Positions 9,256-17,788 of a stretch of 64,000 nucleotides of DNA are shown here, in pieces. This DNA comes from ENR-C587 sp942493235. GTDB taxonomy: Bacteria; Bacteroidota; Ignavibacteria; Kapaibacteriales; UBA2268. The first letter of the stretch is position 1; every line of letters begins with the position of its first letter. The stretch is from contig OW818676.1 in assembly GCA_942493235.1 (NCBI GenBank), forward strand, positions 3,286,001-3,350,000. Direction: 5' to 3'. Made by a program: the position numbers and the translations under genes. The notes beneath the pieces were generated by a model that did not search any database, was not told where the DNA came from, and worked only from the letters and a program-made list of their open reading frames with translations.

Positions 9256-10407
9256 ATGAAAAATATGGAAAATAAATTCTTCAAAATCGAGAAAAACTGT
9301 CCCGATACATTAGCTCGAGCCGGGGTAGTCAAAACCGACCACAGTGAGATATTGACTCCTGTGTTTATGCCGGTTGGTACTCAAGGTACCGTGAAAGCAG
9401 TATATCAGGAAACATTGAATAAATTAGACACACGAATAATACTCGGCAATACATATCACTTATACTTACGACCCGGCGACGAATTAATCAATCAGTTCGG
9501 TGGTCTGCATAAGTTTATGAATTGGCAGGGAAGTATTTTAACCGATAGTGGCGGTTATCAAGTGTTTTCATTGAAAGAATTACGTAAATTAACTAAAGAC
9601 GGTTATAAATTCTCATCTCATATTGACGGCTCCAAGCATTTATTCAGTCCTGAGAAGGTAATTGAAATTCAGAGAAATCTTGGCTCAGATATCGTGATGG
9701 TATTAGACGAATGCACTCCGTATCCGGCAACAGTCGAGGAAGCGATTAAATCAATAGAACTTTCAAAGCATTGGGCAGAACGCAGTAAAATTGCTTTTGC
9801 TGCAAGCGAACCTCTATACGGTCATCGACAATTTCTGTTCGGAATCGGGCAAGGCTCTATGTATCCCGAGTTAAGAAAGCAATATATTAATTCAATGGTC
9901 GAAATAGGCTTCGACGGCTATGCTATCGGCGGATTATCGGTCGGCGAGCCTACTCAAATGATGTATGATACTCTCGACGTATGCACGGAGATAATGCCAA
10001 AGGATAAACCGAGGTATTTAATGGGAGTGGGTACTCCTCAAAATATTTTAGAAGGAATCGAGCGAGGAGTCGATATGTTCGACTGTGTAATGCCAACTCG
10101 TAATGCCCGCAATGGGCAATTATTCACTACACGCGGTAAAATCAATATACGAAATGCAAAATATAAATATTCTGATGAAGTAATTGATAAGAATATTGAT
10201 ACTTACGCAAGCAAGAATTTCTCTTTGGGATATTTAAGGCATTTGTTTAATGTAGATGAAATATTGGGATTGATGATAGCCTCTGAGCATAATATCGCAT
10301 TTTATTTATGGCTTGCCCGTACCGCTCGTGAAAAAATACTTTCGGGTGAGTTTCGTCAATGGAAACGTCAATTTTTAGAATTGTACGAAAATAATAAAGA
10401 TAATTAA
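9256..10407 (+). CDS. tgt: tRNA-guanine transglycosylase lacking the three zinc cysteines
   Basis: 383 residues, full length. The enzyme exchanges guanine for a queuine precursor at the wobble position of GU(N) tRNAs. Active-site features are present: TDSGGYQVFS with D97, the GIGQGSMYPELR block, GGLSVGE, and FDCVMPTRNARNGQ with the nucleophile D276. The C-terminal zinc site is altered: where typical bacterial enzymes read CxCxxC, this one has I314, T316 and S319, while the fourth ligand His is kept (H345, in SEHNIAFYLW). My recollection is that many Bacteroidetes Tgt also lack these cysteines, so this may be lineage-typical. Two starts are possible, ATG at 9256 or 9265. Confidence 0.95.
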   Translation: MKNMENKFFKIEKNCPDTLARAGVVKTDHSEILTPVFMPVGTQGTVKAVYQETLNKLDTRIILGNTYHLYLRPGDELINQFGGLHKFMNWQGSILTDSGGYQVFSLKELRKLTKDGYKFSSHIDGSKHLFSPEKVIEIQRNLGSDIVMVLDECTPYPATVEEAIKSIELSKHWAERSKIAFAASEPLYGHRQFLFGIGQGSMYPELRKQYINSMVEIGFDGYAIGGLSVGEPTQMMYDTLDVCTEIMPKDKPRYLMGVGTPQNILEGIERGVDMFDCVMPTRNARNGQLFTTRGKINIRNAKYKYSDEVIDKNIDTYASKNFSLGYLRHLFNVDEILGLMIASEHNIAFYLWLARTAREKILSGEFRQWKRQFLELYENNKDN

Positions 10408-10445
10408 TTATATATTTGAAAAATTTACATTTAAGGAAATTCGAT

Positions 10446-10784
10446 ATGTTAAAAGCATTAGTATTTTTACTCTCTGCAAGCTCAATGTTTGCTATGGCAG
10501 GTCCGGCTGCAGGTCAAGACGGTGGTAGTTCAATGATAATGACTTTCGTTATGTTTGGTGCTATTATATTAATTATGTATTTTTTAATGATTAGACCGCA
10601 ACAGAAGCGTCAAAAAGAGCATCAGAATATGCTTAATAATTTGAAAAAAGGCGACAGAGTTATTACTTCTGCCGGTATGCACGGAACTATAAAAGATATA
10701 GACGGTAATACTATGCAGATTCAAATTGCCGATAATGTAGTTATTAAATTCGACAAAAGTGCGGTAGTAGGGAAAGAAGCTTAA
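10446..10784 (+). CDS. yajC: Preprotein translocase accessory subunit YajC
   Basis: 112 residues from the ATG at 10446, which has an AAGGAAAT ribosome site just upstream; a TTG at 10416 would give ten extra residues and is less likely. A leader-like hydrophobic stretch (LKALVFLLSASSMFAMAG) precedes the YajC membrane span (IMTFVMFGAIILIMYFLMI), then the family hallmark RPQQKRQKEHQNML and a beta-rich tail GDRVITSAGMHGTIKDIDG. YajC associates with SecDF. The gene follows tgt by 38 bases, the classic tgt-yajC order, but secDF is not here; ribBA follows instead. Confidence 0.95.
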   Translation: MLKALVFLLSASSMFAMAGPAAGQDGGSSMIMTFVMFGAIILIMYFLMIRPQQKRQKEHQNMLNNLKKGDRVITSAGMHGTIKDIDGNTMQIQIADNVVIKFDKSAVVGKEA

Positions 10785-10789
10785 ATCCA

Positions 10790-12004
10790 ATGCGACAGAT
10801 GAACACAACAGAAGAAGCTTTAATAGATTTAGCCGCCGGCAAATGTATTATAGTAATGGATGACGAAGACCGTGAAAATGAAGGCGATGTAGTAGTAGCC
10901 GGTCAGTTCTGCACTCCGGAAGTAATTAATTTTATGGCTACTTACGGTAAAGGCTTAATTTGTACTTCTTTAACAAAAGAAAGAGCCGAAGAGCTTGATT
11001 TTCATCCGATGGTAGAGAATAGATCAGCTCTGCATGGTACTAATTTTACTGTGTCTGTTGATTATAAATACGGCACCACTACCGGTATCTCTGCTGCCGA
11101 CAGGTCTAAAACTATTATGGCTATGGTCGATAAAAATACCAAACCTGAAGATTTCGGTCGTCCCGGGCATGTGTTCCCGATGATTGGAGTTGACGGCGGA
11201 GTATTACGCAGAGCAGGGCATACTGAAGCTTCTATTGACTATATGAGATTAGCAGGGCTTAATCCGATTGGAGTAGTCTGCGAAATAATGAAAGAAGACG
11301 GGACTATGGCTCGCCGTCCGGACTTAGAAATATTTGCCGATGAGCATAATTTAAAAATCACTACAATTAAGCAATTAATTGCTTATAGATTTCAAAATGA
11401 ATGCTTGGTAAAAACTATTACCGAGACTAATTTGCCAACTTTATTCGGTGATTTCAAGCTTAAAGTATTTGAAAATCGCATTGACGGAAAAGACCATCTT
11501 GCCTTGGTTAAGGGCGAGTGGACATCTGAAGAAAGTATTCCGGTTCGCGTTCATTCCGAATGCTTAACCGGCGATGTACTCGGTTCTAAAAGATGTGACT
11601 GCCGCGACCAGCTTCATTCAGCCCTTAGGATGATTGAAAAAAACGGCAAAGGTGTTCTATTATATATGCGTCAAGAAGGCAGAGGCATTGGCTTGGTTAA
11701 TAAAATCAAAGCTTATGCTCTTCAAGAAAAGGGATTGGATACTGTAGAAGCAAATGAGCATCTTGGTTTCCCGGCAGACCCACGCGATTATGGAATAGGT
11801 GCCCAAATGCTGGTAGAGCTTGGCGTTAAAAAAATGAAGTTGATAACTAATAATCCTCAGAAAAGAGTTGGTCTCGAAAGCTATGGATTAGAAGTAACCG
11901 AGCAAATTGCTATCGAGATAGAGCCTAATGATCATAATTTTGAATATTTAAAAACAAAGCAAGACAAGATGGGGCATTTACTGCATATTATGGTAAATGA
12001 GTAA
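10790..12004 (+). CDS. ribBA: Bifunctional DHBP synthase / GTP cyclohydrolase II
   Basis: 404 residues. Residues ~1-200 are 3,4-dihydroxy-2-butanone-4-phosphate synthase: DDEDRENEGDVVVAGQF, the acid loop, and RAGHTEASIDYMRLAGL. Residues ~205-400 are GTP cyclohydrolase II: SECLTGDVLGSKRCDCRDQL with its zinc cysteines, RQEGRGIGLVNKIKAYALQ, and NPQKR near the end. Both activities start the riboflavin pathway. The start lies five bases after yajC, so the pair is an operon; ATG at 10799 is an alternative start. A rho-independent terminator follows. No FMN riboswitch was seen. Confidence 0.97.
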   Translation: MRQMNTTEEALIDLAAGKCIIVMDDEDRENEGDVVVAGQFCTPEVINFMATYGKGLICTSLTKERAEELDFHPMVENRSALHGTNFTVSVDYKYGTTTGISAADRSKTIMAMVDKNTKPEDFGRPGHVFPMIGVDGGVLRRAGHTEASIDYMRLAGLNPIGVVCEIMKEDGTMARRPDLEIFADEHNLKITTIKQLIAYRFQNECLVKTITETNLPTLFGDFKLKVFENRIDGKDHLALVKGEWTSEESIPVRVHSECLTGDVLGSKRCDCRDQLHSALRMIEKNGKGVLLYMRQEGRGIGLVNKIKAYALQEKGLDTVEANEHLGFPADPRDYGIGAQMLVELGVKKMKLITNNPQKRVGLESYGLEVTEQIAIEIEPNDHNFEYLKTKQDKMGHLLHIMVNE

Positions 12005-12064
12005 AATTTGTTTTGATTTTTGATTTTTAATTTCGTATATTTATATATTCTGAAATGACAAAAA

Positions 12065-12097
12065 TAAAGCCGTTAGTTTTAATGGCTTTATTTTTTA
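12065..12097 (+). terminator. Rho-independent terminator after ribBA
   Basis: TAAAGCC (12065-12071) pairs with GGCTTTA (12084-12090) across a 12-base loop, followed by a T-rich run. Confidence 0.8.
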
Positions 12098-12139
12098 TTT
12101 TATTTGAAATAATATTTTAAAAACATAAAGGAGTCTAAA

Positions 12140-12613
12140 ATGTCCGATGTAGTTTATATGACTGTAGAAGCAGTGAGAGAAATAGAACTTGAAGCGTTGG
12201 AGCTGAAAACAAAAGGTAGGAAAGAAGCTGCACAGAAATTGGCAGAAGCTCGCTCTCACGGTGATTTATCTGAAAATGCCGAATATGATGCCGCTAAGCA
12301 TTCTCAGGAATTACTTGAAATTAGAATTTCTAAGCTCGAGAGAACTCTAAGTAGAGTTGAAGTAATCAAAGCCGAAGATTTACCAAACGACAAAGTATAT
12401 ATTCTTACGAAAGTAAAGTTACTTAATAAAAAGAATAATGCGATACTCGATTATCAATTAGTTTCTCCTGAAGAAGCCGATTACGAAAAAAGGAAGATTT
12501 CAGTTGATTCTCCAATTGGTAAAGCTTTAATGGGTAAGAAGATTGGTGAAATCGCCGAAATATCTGCTCCGGCCGGAAAAACACAATACGAAGTATTAGA
12601 AATTTCAAAATAA
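12140..12613 (+). CDS. greA: Transcription elongation factor GreA
   Basis: 157 residues, normal length. The N-terminal coiled-coil hairpin contains the signature GDLSENAEYDAAKHSQE whose acidic tip reaches into the RNA polymerase secondary channel and stimulates cleavage of backtracked transcripts. The C-terminal FKBP-like domain has ISVDSPIGKALMGKKIGE. An AAAGGAG ribosome site stands seven bases before the ATG. The gene is flanked by its own upstream and downstream terminators and so is a single-gene transcript. Confidence 0.96.
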   Translation: MSDVVYMTVEAVREIELEALELKTKGRKEAAQKLAEARSHGDLSENAEYDAAKHSQELLEIRISKLERTLSRVEVIKAEDLPNDKVYILTKVKLLNKKNNAILDYQLVSPEEADYEKRKISVDSPIGKALMGKKIGEIAEISAPAGKTQYEVLEISK

Positions 12614-12621
12614 TTATTTTC

Positions 12622-12650
12622 AAGGGATGCGTTTTTGTATCCCTTTTTTA
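12622..12650 (+). terminator. Rho-independent terminator after greA
   Basis: AAGGGAT (12622-12628) pairs with ATCCCTT (12639-12645), followed by five T. Confidence 0.85.
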
Positions 12651-12681
12651 TTGGTAATATATAATATATTAATTGAATATT

Positions 12682-13614
12682 ATGAAAATTGAACGATTAT
12701 TAGCCATAACAATAATTCTTTTGAATAATAAAAAAATTACCGCTCAAGAACTTTCCGCTAAGTTTGATGTTTCCCTGCGTACTATTTATCGTGATATTGA
12801 GTCTATTAATAATTCGGGTATCCCGATTATTTCATTTCCGGGTAATAACGGCGGATTTGGAATATTAGACACTTTCAAATTAGATAAACATATTTTTACC
12901 GATGATGATATTAGTTCAGTACTTTCTACTCTTAAAGGAGTTTCTAATTCCCTTGGAGAATCATTTCTTGGGTCTGCACTTGAGAAATTAGTTAATATTG
13001 GAATTAGCCGTAATTCCAATACTCTTGAGAATTTAGAAGAGAAATTCGTTATTGACTTTATGCCAATGGGCTATACTCACAGGCAGAAAGAAGTATTTCA
13101 ATCAATTCTATATGCCTTGAATAATTCACTCCTGCTTAATATTGAGTATTCTAATGCTAAAAGTGAAATCAGTAGTAGGCAAATCGAACCTATGACTTTA
13201 GTATTTAAAGCTTATGCTTGGTACTTATTTGCATTTTGCAGATTAAAGAATGAATGTCGGTTTTTTAAGCTTTCGAGAATTTCTAATCCTATAACCGAAA
13301 TATCGAAATTTGAAAGAAGACCATTTAAATACTCGGACTTTGAACAAAAAGCTGTTTCCATTACCGATATTACTACAATTACTTTGAAATTTTCAAAAAT
13401 TATGAAGTTTAGAGTAGAGGATTACTTTACTAATGATAATATCGAATATTTAGCTGATGGTACTATGCTGGTTACAATTAATTGGAAAATTGACGATTGG
13501 GTATATGGCTATATATTGAGTTTTGCCGATGAAGTCGAAGTTATATCCCCTGCTTATCTTAAAGAAAAAATTATAGAAAAATCAAAAAAAATATTTAATT
13601 CCTACCAAAGTTGA
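12682..13614 (+). CDS. HTH-WYL domain transcriptional regulator (YafY/DeoR-like)
   Basis: 310 residues from the ATG at 12682; a TTG at 12673 is possible but less likely. The N-terminal HTH_11 fold reads MKIERLLAITIILLNNKKITA then ELSAKFDVSLRTIYRDIESI, typical of YafY-type regulators. A WYL domain follows, with AWYLFAFCRLKNECRFFKLSRI near residues 180-205, where the family binds an effector, often a nucleic-acid-like or nucleotide ligand. It heads a module of three genes with the GyrI-like protein and the zinc-ribbon protein, all on the plus strand with short gaps (70 and 16 bases). It probably controls its own module; the ligand is unknown. Confidence 0.88.
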   Translation: MKIERLLAITIILLNNKKITAQELSAKFDVSLRTIYRDIESINNSGIPIISFPGNNGGFGILDTFKLDKHIFTDDDISSVLSTLKGVSNSLGESFLGSALEKLVNIGISRNSNTLENLEEKFVIDFMPMGYTHRQKEVFQSILYALNNSLLLNIEYSNAKSEISSRQIEPMTLVFKAYAWYLFAFCRLKNECRFFKLSRISNPITEISKFERRPFKYSDFEQKAVSITDITTITLKFSKIMKFRVEDYFTNDNIEYLADGTMLVTINWKIDDWVYGYILSFADEVEVISPAYLKEKIIEKSKKIFNSYQS

Positions 13615-13684
13615 CATACTGCTGTCAAACCACTGCCGTATTTTTGCATTCGTAATTATTGATTAACATTATGAAAGAGTTGAA

Positions 13685-14161
13685 ATGGAAAAGAATTATC
13701 AAATCACTACGATTGACAAAGAAATACTTATTGCCGGAGCTACAATAAGAACCACAAATGCTAATGGAAAAAGTATCAAAGACCACACTGACTTTTGGAA
13801 ACGATTTTATGAAGAAAATATCATGTCTAAAATTCCCAATATTATTGACCCGAATTATGCTTATGGAGTTTATACAAATTATGAAACTGATTATACGGGT
13901 GAATATGATTTTACTATCGGTTATGAAGTTAATTCTACGGATAATATTCCGAACGATATTACTGTAATCAGAATACCGATTAGAAATTATGCTCTATTTG
14001 AAATTAAAGAACCCATAGATTTGTACAAGAAAATCGGTATGTTATGGAAATGTATTTGGTCAGCAGATATAAAAAGAAAATATGCTATTGATTTTGAAAT
14101 TTATGATAATTCCAGTATATTTACGGTTAATCCTAATGTAAAGATTTTTATTTCAATATAA
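13685..14161 (+). CDS. GyrI-like / AraC effector-binding domain protein
   Basis: 158 residues, no DNA-binding part. The fold is suggested by two repeats of the SHS2 pattern: IDKEILIAGATIRTT followed by a helix with FWKRFYEE, a central YAYGVYTNYETDYTGEYDFTI that resembles the ligand-binding middle of GyrI-like proteins, and IPIRNYALFEIKE. Stand-alone proteins of this kind bind small hydrophobic molecules and are often coded beside WYL or AraC regulators. It shares the module with the WYL regulator upstream and the zinc ribbon 16 bases downstream. Function inferred only. Confidence 0.7.
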   Translation: MEKNYQITTIDKEILIAGATIRTTNANGKSIKDHTDFWKRFYEENIMSKIPNIIDPNYAYGVYTNYETDYTGEYDFTIGYEVNSTDNIPNDITVIRIPIRNYALFEIKEPIDLYKKIGMLWKCIWSADIKRKYAIDFEIYDNSSIFTVNPNVKIFISI

Positions 14162-14177
14162 ATAAAGTGAGTAAATT

Positions 14178-14435
14178 ATGTCCAAAACAAATTTTTGCCA
14201 AAGTTGTATGATGCCATTAAATAAAGATCCTAAAAAGGGCGGAACTAATAAAGACAATAGTATCAGCGATAAATATTGTAGCTATTGTTATAGCGACGGC
14301 GAGTTTTTACAGAAAAACGTTAGTGCAGACGAAATGCGTGAATTCGTAGTCAATAAGATGAAAGAAATGGGCTATCCTCGTTTCATTGGTAAATTTATGA
14401 CTATGGGGTTTAACAAATTAGAACGCTGGAGATAA
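14178..14435 (+). CDS. Small zinc-ribbon protein
   Basis: 85 residues. Two cysteine pairs, FCQSCMMPL at the N-terminus and YCSYCYSDGEF near 35-45, form the 'putative zinc ribbon' (PF12674-like) arrangement, followed by a conserved helical tail VNKMKEMGYPRFIGKFMTMGF. Proteins of this family are small, widespread and uncharacterised; they often sit beside GyrI-like or AraC-type genes, as here. Role unknown, perhaps a partner or a metal sensor of the preceding genes. Confidence 0.75.
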   Translation: MSKTNFCQSCMMPLNKDPKKGGTNKDNSISDKYCSYCYSDGEFLQKNVSADEMREFVVNKMKEMGYPRFIGKFMTMGFNKLERWR

Positions 14436-14557
14436 TATTAGGCTCTTGGTTAGAAGCCTGATCAAAAAAAGAAATATTTGAGATTAATGAGTTACATAAA
14501 ATACTAAAAAATGTGGCTTTTATATAATATAAAAATCCAAAATAGTACATGTAAAGA

Positions 14558-14681
14558 GGCTGTCACAAATTTGTCATTTTGAACGATTGAAGAATCCAGA
14601 CAAAGCTAACTTATTGTTATTTCTGGGTTCTTCGTTGTACTCAGAATGACGATATGACAAAATTATAAATTTTAGACAGCC
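14558..14681 (-). repeat. MITE-like palindromic repeat, copy A2
   Basis: 124 bases bounded by perfect terminal inverted repeats GGCTGTC and GACAGCC. Arms contain TCATTTTGAACGATTGAAGAA and its approximate complement TTCTTCGTTGTACTCAGAAT. Orientation is opposite to copies A1, A3 and A4. It fills most of the gap between the zinc-ribbon gene and the convergent rel gene and may act as a terminator for both. Confidence 0.85.
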
Positions 14682-14726
14682 CATTGTATTACGAATTAAT
14701 GAATGAATTCAATCTTTGCAAAAAGC

Positions 14727-16769
14727 TTACTTTATTGATTTAATAAACGAATACTTCTTTAGTTTTGTAATATAATGATTATACTGCTCGATGTCTTTAA
14801 TTTCTAATGATAATTCAAGACAGTCGAACTGCTTACTGAGAGCTTTTTTCTCTGTAGATAGGATATTGATTTTATCGGACTGGGCAGACTCTACTGCGGC
14901 AGTAAATAATTTATTAAAATCAATTCCGAATACCCGCACTTTAATTGATTGCAAATTTGATTTATTAGACCAAGTAGCCGGTTTAAGTCGCGATTCATCT
15001 AATAATCCGTTTAAATAATAAATACATTTCTGTGAATGTACCTTTATACCGGTTTTTTGTGTTACATAAGCAATAATTGGTTCACCTTTAATCGGATTAC
15101 AACACTTTGCAAGCTTAGTCTCAATATTGGTCAAACCTTCAACATTAATTTGCATCTCAGCGGCAGCTTTTTGCTTTCTATCTAACTGCTTAATTTCACG
15201 TTTTTTATGCTCAAATGCAGTTGGATAAAGCTTCCTTAATAAAGTAAGAGATAGCTTTAGTGAATTAATTCCAATAGCAGAATAGAAATCGTCGGGCGAT
15301 TTATATCCGATTTTGCTTAAATTCTGCTTAAATGCGGTTTCGTCTTCAAAACCTGCGATTTTATGACGATTCGATTTTTTGAAGCGTTCCCATGCTCTTT
15401 TACCGTCAGATAATAATTGCTCGGTCTCGTTTTTCTTTATCCATTGAATTAATTTTGAGCGGGCAGAAGGAGATTTCAAAAAAAGCAACCAATCACGAGA
15501 CGGTTTCGTGTTTTTATTAGTAATTACTTCTACAACATCGCCGGTATTAAGTACAGTTTTTAACTTGACAAACTTACTATTTACTCTGCCGCCTGTACAG
15601 TGTAGAAATACATCGCTGTGAATACTGAAAGCGAAATCAAGTAAGGTAGAGCCTTCGGCTAAAGTTTTAATTTCACCCTTTGGAGTTAGTATATGAATAT
15701 AGTTACGTTTAGCTTCGGACTTCAGTAGCTCGTCTAATGCAGACGGATTAGAGAAATATTCATCATTTTCTAAGAATTCTTTTAAGCGGGCTATCCACGA
15801 TTCATCAGCATTTGTCTTTTCTTTATATGCCCAGTGAGCGGCAGAACCATATTCGGCTTCTTTGTGCATTTCCTCGGTTCGGATTTGAATTTCAAATTTA
15901 TCACCGTTATTAGTGATGACCGTAGTCTGAATTGAGCGGTATCCGTTTGGCTTGGGGAAAGTAACCCAGTCACGGAATCTATTCTCAATAGGTATCCAAT
16001 TCCTGTGAGCTATTCCGAGGCATAGATAGCAGTCATCAATCTTTTGAGTAATAATTCTCAGTGCCATCAAGTCGAATATCTCATCTAATTCAATTGATTT
16101 GTTTTTCAATTTTTTAAATATTGAATATGGACGTTTTACTCGATATTGAATATCTGCTGTGATATTATTTTGTGCTAACTGCTCGCGAACAATTTCCGCC
16201 ATAGCTTTAAGCTTACTCTCATAAAATTTTCTTTTTTTCTCAATAGCATTATCTAATTTGACAAAATCATCGTGATATAAAACCTTGAAAGCTATATCTT
16301 CAATCTGGTTGTAAATTTGCCTAATTCCAAGCCTATGAGCAATAGGAGCGTATAATCCGAGGCATTCGTCAGCTAATTGAGATAATTCGTCGCTATCGGT
16401 TTTATTTGCGATTTTTAAAGCGGTCAATCGTTCGTATAGCTTCACGATAATTAGCTTCAAGTCGTTAGTCAATTCTATGAATATATTACGAAGTGCCATA
16501 ATCCGCTTCGTACCGGTCGGCACACTGATTGAACTAATACGTCTGAAAAGCTCGATTTTTGATAAAATCCTATCACTGAAATTATCTTTAATATATTTGT
16601 TTTTGTCTTGATTAAGTTCCTTAATCGATTGTAAATATGCTACAGTTAAGGAGTCTGTATCTAAGCTAATGGATTGCAATTCTTGGATTAATAATTCTGA
16701 AAATTCAATTTCTTCCGGCAGTAAAATGGGTTTTGATAACGCTCTAATATTTTCTATTTGCTCATTCAT
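14727..16769 (-). CDS. RelA/SpoT (p)ppGpp synthetase with degenerate hydrolase domain
   Basis: 680 residues. The synthetase domain (about 215-345) is well kept: RVKRPYSIFKKLKNKSIELDE, then FPKPNGYRSIQTTVIT, IQIRTEEMHKEAEYGSAAHWAYKE. TGS follows (ILTPKGEIKTLAEGSTLLDFAF), then a Zn/CC region (LAKCCNPIKGEPIIAYV) and a C-terminal ACT domain. The N-terminal part keeps the C-terminal helices of the HD domain (YAPIAHRLGIRQIYNQIEDIAF), but the histidine and the HD...ED residues that hydrolyse ppGpp cannot be found, so it should be a synthetase only, like RelA; a second, hydrolysing Rsh enzyme is then expected elsewhere. Last gene of an overlapping minus-strand operon behind lpxK (4-base overlap). Confidence 0.9.
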   Translation of the reverse strand: MNEQIENIRALSKPILLPEEIEFSELLIQELQSISLDTDSLTVAYLQSIKELNQDKNKYIKDNFSDRILSKIELFRRISSISVPTGTKRIMALRNIFIELTNDLKLIIVKLYERLTALKIANKTDSDELSQLADECLGLYAPIAHRLGIRQIYNQIEDIAFKVLYHDDFVKLDNAIEKKRKFYESKLKAMAEIVREQLAQNNITADIQYRVKRPYSIFKKLKNKSIELDEIFDLMALRIITQKIDDCYLCLGIAHRNWIPIENRFRDWVTFPKPNGYRSIQTTVITNNGDKFEIQIRTEEMHKEAEYGSAAHWAYKEKTNADESWIARLKEFLENDEYFSNPSALDELLKSEAKRNYIHILTPKGEIKTLAEGSTLLDFAFSIHSDVFLHCTGGRVNSKFVKLKTVLNTGDVVEVITNKNTKPSRDWLLFLKSPSARSKLIQWIKKNETEQLLSDGKRAWERFKKSNRHKIAGFEDETAFKQNLSKIGYKSPDDFYSAIGINSLKLSLTLLRKLYPTAFEHKKREIKQLDRKQKAAAEMQINVEGLTNIETKLAKCCNPIKGEPIIAYVTQKTGIKVHSQKCIYYLNGLLDESRLKPATWSNKSNLQSIKVRVFGIDFNKLFTAAVESAQSDKINILSTEKKALSKQFDCLELSLEIKDIEQYNHYITKLKKYSFIKSIK

Positions 16770-17788
16770 TTGATTTCCGAATTGTGTTCAACAATTGTGT
16801 TCAATAGTATTGACAGTAGTAAATTAGAATTATTAGTGACGAACGTATCTAATTTTAAATATATAAGGTCTAAATTATTATCTTTGAACTTAAATAAATG
16901 CTTGCACATTTTAACGGCATCTTTTTCAGTAGTGATTATTGTATTTATCTTGTTTTTAACAGAATAATCAATTATAGAATTAATTTCGGAATCACAATAT
17001 TTATGATGATCGCTAAAACAGAAATGTTTGCTGATATTTACATCATACTCAGCTAAAGAATTATTAAAATTCTGATTTTTCGCGATTCCCGAAAATGCTG
17101 TGATTTTTATACTTTTATCTATTTTAAATTCGGAATTATTTTCAACAGAATAAAACCCGACGGCTTTGTTGATATTTCTAACAACTAACTTGTTTAATAT
17201 GTATTTATCTAATATTGAATAATCTTTTATGTTTTCATTTATTACTACAATATCTGCACGTTTCAGAGCAGAAAACGTCTCCCTTAATCGTCCTTTAGGA
17301 ATCAGAAATGGCTTATTAATAGTTTCATTGTCGATTAGGACTATGTCAATATCGCGGTGTAGAAATCTATGCTGAAAGCCATCATCGACTAAAATGCAGT
17401 CAACGTTGAAATTTTTCTCAACTATTTGAGCGGCTAAATACTTTTTGCAATGAGTAACTATCGGTATATGCAGGTTATTAGCAAGCATAATCATTTCATC
17501 ACCGGCTGAATCGGAATCGGCAATTATACTATTATTATCGCAGACAATTACTCCATCTGTTTTATTGCTTTTATATCCTCTACTGATAATAGCCGGTTGT
17601 ACTCCGTTATCTATTAGTAACTTAGCCAAATACATAGTAAAGGGAGTCTTACCGGTTCCGCCTGCCGATAGATTACCTATACTAATAACCGGAATTTTTG
17701 CTTTATAGATAGGAATAAGCCCTCGGTCAAATTTATTATTTCTACGTTTGACAAAATATCCGAAAATATTTGACAGTAAACTAAGCAT
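16766..17788 (-). CDS. lpxK: Tetraacyldisaccharide 4'-kinase LpxK
   Basis: 340 residues. A P-loop with family context, SIGNLSAGGTGKTPFTMYLA, and the LpxK signature DDGFQHRFLHRDIDIVLID, plus PKGRLRE and ITTEKDAVK near the end. The enzyme phosphorylates the lipid A precursor at the 4' position, at the inner face of the cytoplasmic membrane. Its presence shows a Gram-negative outer membrane with lipid A. It overlaps both neighbours by a few bases (acyltransferase upstream, rel downstream), so its expression is coupled to theirs. Confidence 0.95.
   Translation of the reverse strand: MLSLLSNIFGYFVKRRNNKFDRGLIPIYKAKIPVISIGNLSAGGTGKTPFTMYLAKLLIDNGVQPAIISRGYKSNKTDGVIVCDNNSIIADSDSAGDEMIMLANNLHIPIVTHCKKYLAAQIVEKNFNVDCILVDDGFQHRFLHRDIDIVLIDNETINKPFLIPKGRLRETFSALKRADIVVINENIKDYSILDKYILNKLVVRNINKAVGFYSVENNSEFKIDKSIKITAFSGIAKNQNFNNSLAEYDVNISKHFCFSDHHKYCDSEINSIIDYSVKNKINTIITTEKDAVKMCKHLFKFKDNNLDLIYLKLDTFVTNNSNLLLSILLNTIVEHNSEIK

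Noticed and set aside
10416..10445. TTG start giving a longer YajC
   Set aside because: The ATG at 10446 has a better ribosome site and a normal YajC N-terminus.
12001..12140. FMN riboswitch or attenuator near ribBA
   Set aside because: Only simple terminators were found; the region upstream of ribBA is coding (yajC).
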